From Euperipatoides rowelli (taxonomy: Eukaryota; Onychophora; Udeonychophora; Euonychophora; Peripatopsidae), in the NCBI GenBank assembly GCA_003024985.2, contig PXIH01S0056764.1: 10,911 bases of DNA. One strand, given 5' to 3'. The notes below the pieces were generated by a model. The model had not been told where the DNA came from. It worked only from the letters and a program-made list of their open reading frames with translations, and made no database searches. Both the position numbers and the translations under genes were made by a program. Positions 6,970-10,911 of the stretch are shown here, one piece after another (within the stretch, counting starts at the first letter, position 1; each line of letters begins with the position of its first letter).

Positions 6970-7429
6970 AATTTGCAGTCACAGTGACAGCTGCAATTTT
7001 AACTATTCATTCAAATGAAATATCCTCACCTTCTAAAATCAAACTTTTTTAATTGACATATCAAGGATTCTCAAACAAATTTATTCACGAAATAAACTCA
7101 AGTTTTTCTTTTAATTCACAATAAATACTTATTTTGCAAAGTTCAGCTGCAAACTATAAACTGACTCATGTTTTTCTCAACAGTCAAAGTGCAAATCGTT
7201 CATCTCTTGCTATTAGCTTAGGAGTGAAATGTCATTTTAGAATGTCAAAGATTTCTTCTAATAACTTCCCCATTAGATTTTCAGGTCACATAAAATATTA
7301 TATACATAATCTCCAATCAGAAATAAAACTGTTGGAACTTTTAAATTTTCTTCTACTTTGTTTACCTTTGAATAAAACTTTAAGTGTTGACTATAAATGA
7401 GTTAATTTTATCCTTGCAGGATCAAACAT
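6970..7429 (-). pseudogene. Gypsy Gag capsid region
   Basis: A possible start ATG at 7429-7427 (MFDPARIK) lies about 55 bases after the 5' LTR. Across several frames and stops the minus strand keeps capsid landmarks. They are VLFLIGDYVYNIL near 7340, HFTPKL at 7231-7214 followed by DERFAL, FAAELCKISIYCEL near 7150-7110, and LILEGEDISFE at about 7042-7010. This is the order seen in mag-like/gypsy Gag (LL..IG, HF.P...ERF, AELR.L...C.F, LL.E..LT.E.A). At least eight stops have accumulated. The 88-codon plus-strand frame at 7134-7400 is a shadow. Confidence 0.7.
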
Positions 7430-7465
7430 TTTTATAATATGATTCCTAAGTTATTATTATATAAG

Positions 7466-7484
7466 TATTCTTGTCACCAAAATG
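7466..7484 (-). promoter_or_regulatory. Probable primer-binding region of the gypsy element
   Basis: Immediately after the 5' LTR the minus strand reads CATTTTGGTGACAAGAATA. A TTTGGTGAC-type sequence at this place is common in Ty3/gypsy elements, where it overlaps the tRNA primer-binding site. The exact tRNA cannot be named from this decayed copy. Confidence 0.4.
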
Positions 7485-7680
7485 TGTTGGTGTTTAATAC
7501 ACTATGAAAGACTTAATTTTGTTAAACAACAATTTATTAACAAATAAATAACAATCCAAAGCTAGACCAGAGATAGTACACAGTATAGCCTACTGGTTCA
7601 TCGCCTATAAAGTTTTAGTTACAAATAAATTATCAGAATGAAAGTGTACCACCATTCTTTCAAATTGCACCTACACCACA
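7485..7680 (-). repeat. 5' LTR of the gypsy element
   Basis: On the minus strand it starts TGTGGTG and ends CCAACA, a TGT...ACA frame. It aligns over its whole length with 4126-4318. With about 196 bp it is a short LTR. No convincing TATA box or polyadenylation signal stands out from the AT-rich background. Confidence 0.83.
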
Positions 7681-7685
7681 AATAT
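7681..7685. repeat. Target site duplication AATAT, right copy
   Basis: It abuts the 5' LTR and matches 4121-4125. Confidence 0.65.
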
Positions 7686-7686
7686 A

Positions 7687-8960
7687 ACTTATGGTAAATT
7701 TGTGTTAGTATTAATAATAATTAGCCAATTTTAATAAAAGCATAATTTGAATTTAATAATTTAAAGTATTTATCAAATTTTTATTCTCAATGTCAAATAA
7801 ATGTTTAAAAATTTATTATAAAGAAAATTATCATTTAACTAAATACAATAGTTAAAGCTGGAATAAATAGCCTAATATATTAAAAAAATGTGAATATAAA
7901 ATCTTGTGAACAATTTATATTTATTATGAAAACGTAATATAAACTATTTCTACTTTATTTTTGACTACTGGGTTAACTTTAACCTATGATACTATCAACC
8001 TTTACAGCCATGAAATAACTTTATAACAATTTTATTACAGTCTGGTACACATTAGTTATTTTTTTTTCTAAACAGCTGCATTACATGAAATAATCATTTC
8101 AACACTTCTGGCATTCTCAGATAGTTTATGTCTAATTATAAAAATTAATAAAATAACAAAATGAACATAATGGATTTACAATTTAATGGTCTGACAGAGG
8201 TTCAAAGTTACAAATTCAGATGCATTGCTAACAACTATTTATTGCATGACGCCATGAAATATTTAACTGTATATTTTTTCTATGATCCATTTCAAAATAA
8301 AATACTTTTTTAAATGCTTTTGATGAAAGATTTAAAAACAGATAAAAACCGAATGCAACTTTTTATGAAATTTGAAAGAGCTTTTTTTTATAAGATCAAG
8401 TGATATATCATCTTCCTTTTATCGATGATTACTTCATAAAAATGTAAACGTATTAAATTTAATTCTGTCTTTGATGTTTACATTTGACTTTAATTTGTGA
8501 TATATTATCATAATTGGGTTGTATCCTATCGCAATCAATATTTTCAATATTTAACCAAAGATAGTCACAATTCATTTCTTTTTTTTTTTTTTGGGGGGGG
8601 GGAGGGGAACTTAAATATAAATATATAGGCTATAATCTACATTCTACAGTTTAAAATATGTCTGCTTTTTAGATAATTCTTTATATTTTCAAGTAAAATT
8701 AATAATTAATGCAAACAATCCAATATTTGAGTAAATATTGATAATCAAACAGGGAAACTTTTCAACTACACTTATAAAAAATAAATTCTGGAATAGTTTT
8801 ATAATATAGTTTGATTCATTTAATAATGTATACAATATTTGAATCAATGTAATGTAACTGTAAGTATTAATAAGAGATAAGTAGCAATACTGGTGTCTTT
8901 CCTTGTAAAATATCTAAGAGCCAAACACTTTGATTAAAAATACAATCTATATAACTACAA
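7687..8960. other. AT-rich stretch without recognised genes
   Basis: No coding motif, RNA gene or element terminus was recognised on either strand. The only distinct item is the T/G homopolymer tract at 8579-8607. Confidence 0.5.
8579..8607 (+). repeat. T14-G10 homopolymer tract
   Basis: A run of 14 T directly joined to 10 G, then A and 4 G. This is likely to be length-polymorphic and error-prone in sequencing. Confidence 0.85.
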
Positions 8961-9290
8961 TAAAAGGCACTTTGCTCATGATGGCTGTCATGCTGCTCGG
9001 CCATCTTCTTTGAGCCGATGATGCCCAAAGATGTTTTCACTCTATTTTCTGTCCATAGATGTCGCTGTATCTATCATTTTTGACGGGCTTTTAAACTAGT
9101 CTAATTATAATAAAAGGCCAGTCTGGTCACTTTGATCATGATGTCTGTCACGCTGCTCGGCCATCTTCTTTGAGCCGATGACCCCAAAAGATGTTTTCGT
9201 ATCTATTTTCTGTCCATAGATGTCGCTGTATCCATCATTTTTGACGGGCTTTTAAACTAGTCTAATTCGAATAAAAAGCCAGTTTGGTTT
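8961..9290. repeat. Tandem repeat, about 160-bp unit, two copies plus a stub
   Basis: Unit 1 is 8961-9110 (ten bases short near its start), unit 2 is 9111-9270, and a third begins at 9271 and fades after 20 bases. Copies share long identical runs, such as GCTGCTCGGCCATCTTCTTT and TCCATAGATGTCGCTGTAT; only a handful of differences are seen. The unit is distinctly richer in G+C than its surroundings and holds a TCGGC...GCCGA stem. It could be two units of a satellite or repeats within a larger mobile element. No coding role is supported. Confidence 0.9.
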
Positions 9291-10911
9291 TGAGATTGCA
9301 TTTGAACAGAACCATGCATCTATAGAAATAGAAATTTTATTTACTTTCTATTTTCAATAATAGTGTCAGGCTTAGGAAAATGAAGAATATTCTACCTCAA
9401 AATGAATACCTGTTATTTTTAACCATATTAGTTAACATATATTGTATATTTAGTAGATAAGGCATTTTAATGGTACTCAAAGTCACTGGTTGTAGACAGC
9501 CATTGAAGGAATAAATTGTCCAACAGGCTATGACAATTGTTGGTTTAACTGTGAACTATAAAGCTATTAAAGACAAAATTTTAATGAAAGGGAGCAGAAA
9601 GAGTAAAAGACAAAATAGACAATGCTTGTCATAAGGTTAGGCTAATCTTCATTTTAGATTGAGGATGAATAAAATGAGAACTTTCTGTATACACTAGACA
9701 ATATTGTTCAATATTATTACTAAGTTAATAGTCATAAAATAAATAAGCATAAAAGGGTACCATCCTCTCAGCTTTGGCAGTAATTATTCTGGACAGATCT
9801 ATTCCAAAGTCATTAAGAAGATAAATGTTTTGAAGATTAGGCCTATCCACTTCTTGAGTTACAATAAACTTATTTTTTTTTTATGATTAACATTTGATTT
9901 TTAGGAATATATTGAGTTGGGAAAGTCTAAATAGTCTTTTTATTTATGTATAGAAAGAGTCAAGTTATTCTCTAGTTTTTCCATCATTCCTGAATGATCA
10001 ACAACTTACTAAACTTGTTTGACAAAGACTATTTTCTGATTATGCTGATATCTCTTGTTTTCTTATCTTGAAGGTGTGAATCAAAGAATAATATAGTTCA
10101 TATAAGGTTGGTTTATATTTTAATTTTATAAACATTAATAACTAATAAGAAGCTATGGTATTTTATAACAAGATTAATAAATAAGTATAATATTAATTAT
10201 TTAATAATGATTTAGGATGGTATTAAGCTCTACTACAGTCTAGGTCTAAAAATTAGGTATTCTAGTGGTAGCCTATTCACTAAAAATAGTCTAACGTATT
10301 CAATTAATCACTTTTTTTTTAATAAAATATCTATCAAAAATAAATAAATATTTATGATGTTGAATAATAAAATAATTCATTTTGATATCTCAAAAATATT
10401 TTGAGAATATATATTTTTTATTTCTCCTTAGGAGGGCTGGAGAAATAAAAAAAAATATTCACAAAAATTACTGATAATTAATTATCTTTATTATTTTCCT
10501 TTAGCTCATATTCGACTTGTAACATTGTACAAAATAATTGAAAATTATGAGTATCGAATCAAAAACAAGTATATGGTAGTATATACTGTAGTATACATGC
10601 TTACGAGAATAAATTATTTATTAAAAAGAATGTTATTTTGCAGAGGATTTCCACAGTTTGTACAACCTAACTGTTCTGTTAATCATAATCATTCAATTTT
10701 TCTACATCCATAGTTTATTTACAAGAAGGTTTTATAGATCATCATCTAGGCTAATATAAATATCAGTGGTTTACAAGATCACAGAAATGTCCTCTGCTCT
10801 GTGTGTGTGTGACTAGACTATTCATTGATCTAAAATATCAACTTAGTGTTTCCAGAATTGGGACTCAATCGACATTATTGACACCTCTAAACTATATGCT
10901 AATTGTCTAAT
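9291..10911. other. AT-rich stretch without recognised genes
   Basis: I find no protein family, RNA gene or transposon end here. The single 62-codon open frame at 10525-10713 has no family resemblance. A (GT)n run of about six units lies at 10799-10811. Confidence 0.5.
10413..10453. repeat. 15-bp hairpin
   Basis: ATTTTTTATTTCTCC (10413-10427) pairs perfectly with 10439-10453 across the 11-base loop TTAGGAGGGCT. With a bulge, pairing may extend to the ATATTC/GAATAT flanks. No coding or transposon context explains it. Confidence 0.75.

Larger units (their letters stand above)
4126..7680 (-). mobile_element. Ty3/gypsy LTR retrotransposon, degenerate, internally deleted, with nested hAT
   Basis: Two direct LTR copies (4126-4318 and 7485-7680) flank 3.17 kb and are bordered by AATAT on both sides. 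The interior reads on the minus strand as gag (7429-6970), zinc knuckle (6857-6819), protease (6567-6499 continuing at 5549), protease-RT linker (about 5260-5170), integrase C-terminal half (about 4925-4520) and the Pol end with its stop at 4324-4322. This gag-pro-pol-int order is that of Ty3/gypsy. RT core, RNase H and the integrase zinc finger/first catalytic residues are missing between about 5150 and 4930. A 941-bp hAT-type element sits in the protease. The Gag and post-LTR sequence look most like the mag-type group, but this is only an impression. Many stops and frameshifts make it dead. Confidence 0.85.

Noticed and set aside
7134-7400. 88-codon plus-strand open frame
   Set aside because: It lies opposite the decayed Gag capsid region, whose motifs are on the minus strand.
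8961-9290. CRISPR array or tandem gene
   Set aside because: There are only two 160-bp units without spacers, and open frames are short and interrupted.
10525-10713. 62-codon plus-strand open frame
   Set aside because: No family resemblance and no supporting context; its length is expected by chance.

Overview
This window looks like a piece of a draft invertebrate animal genome. It is very AT-rich, has one unresolved base (position 6329), and I recognise no intact host gene, rRNA or tRNA. Apart from the two flanks, nearly all of what can be identified is dead and nested transposable elements. The combination of a Penelope-like element with a GIY-YIG endonuclease, a Ty3/gypsy LTR element, a pogo/Tigger-type element and hAT-type elements fits an arthropod or another invertebrate. 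The sequence does not settle the phylum.

Region 1 (1-about 4000) is a head-to-head fold-back of a Penelope-like retroelement (PLE). Two 5'-truncated copies of the same reverse transcriptase segment face away from each other around a 6-base centre at 2567-2572. The right arm (2573-3713, + strand) runs from RT motif B, through the YVDD catalytic motif, thumb and linker, into a GIY-YIG endonuclease. A long pyrimidine-rich 3' tail follows. The left arm (- strand) is the same sequence, but is interrupted by a 1.77-kb element with long terminal inverted repeats (270-2034, pogo/Tigger-like). It is interrupted again, at the left edge, by the end of a hAT-type element (1-54).

Region 2 (4121-7685) is one complete but internally deleted Ty3/gypsy LTR retrotransposon on the minus strand. 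It has two about 195-bp LTRs and a 5-bp target duplication (AATAT). From 5' to 3' on the minus strand it holds decayed Gag, a zinc knuckle, an aspartic protease with DTGS, the protease-RT linker, the integrase C-terminal half with a GPY/F-type domain, and the Pol end. RT core, RNase H and the integrase N-terminal half are missing. A 941-bp hAT-type element (5558-6498) with a clean 8-bp target duplication (GGAATAAC) splits the protease, and a 35-bp hairpin duplicates the zinc-knuckle segment.

Region 3 (7686-10911) is AT-rich sequence without recognised genes. It holds a two-and-a-bit-copy 160-bp tandem repeat (8961-9290), a T/G homopolymer tract and a small hairpin.

No functional operon or gene system is present. 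The value of the window is its layered transposition history. The PLE fold-back is the most unusual structure, because any read-through transcript would fold into a long double-stranded RNA.
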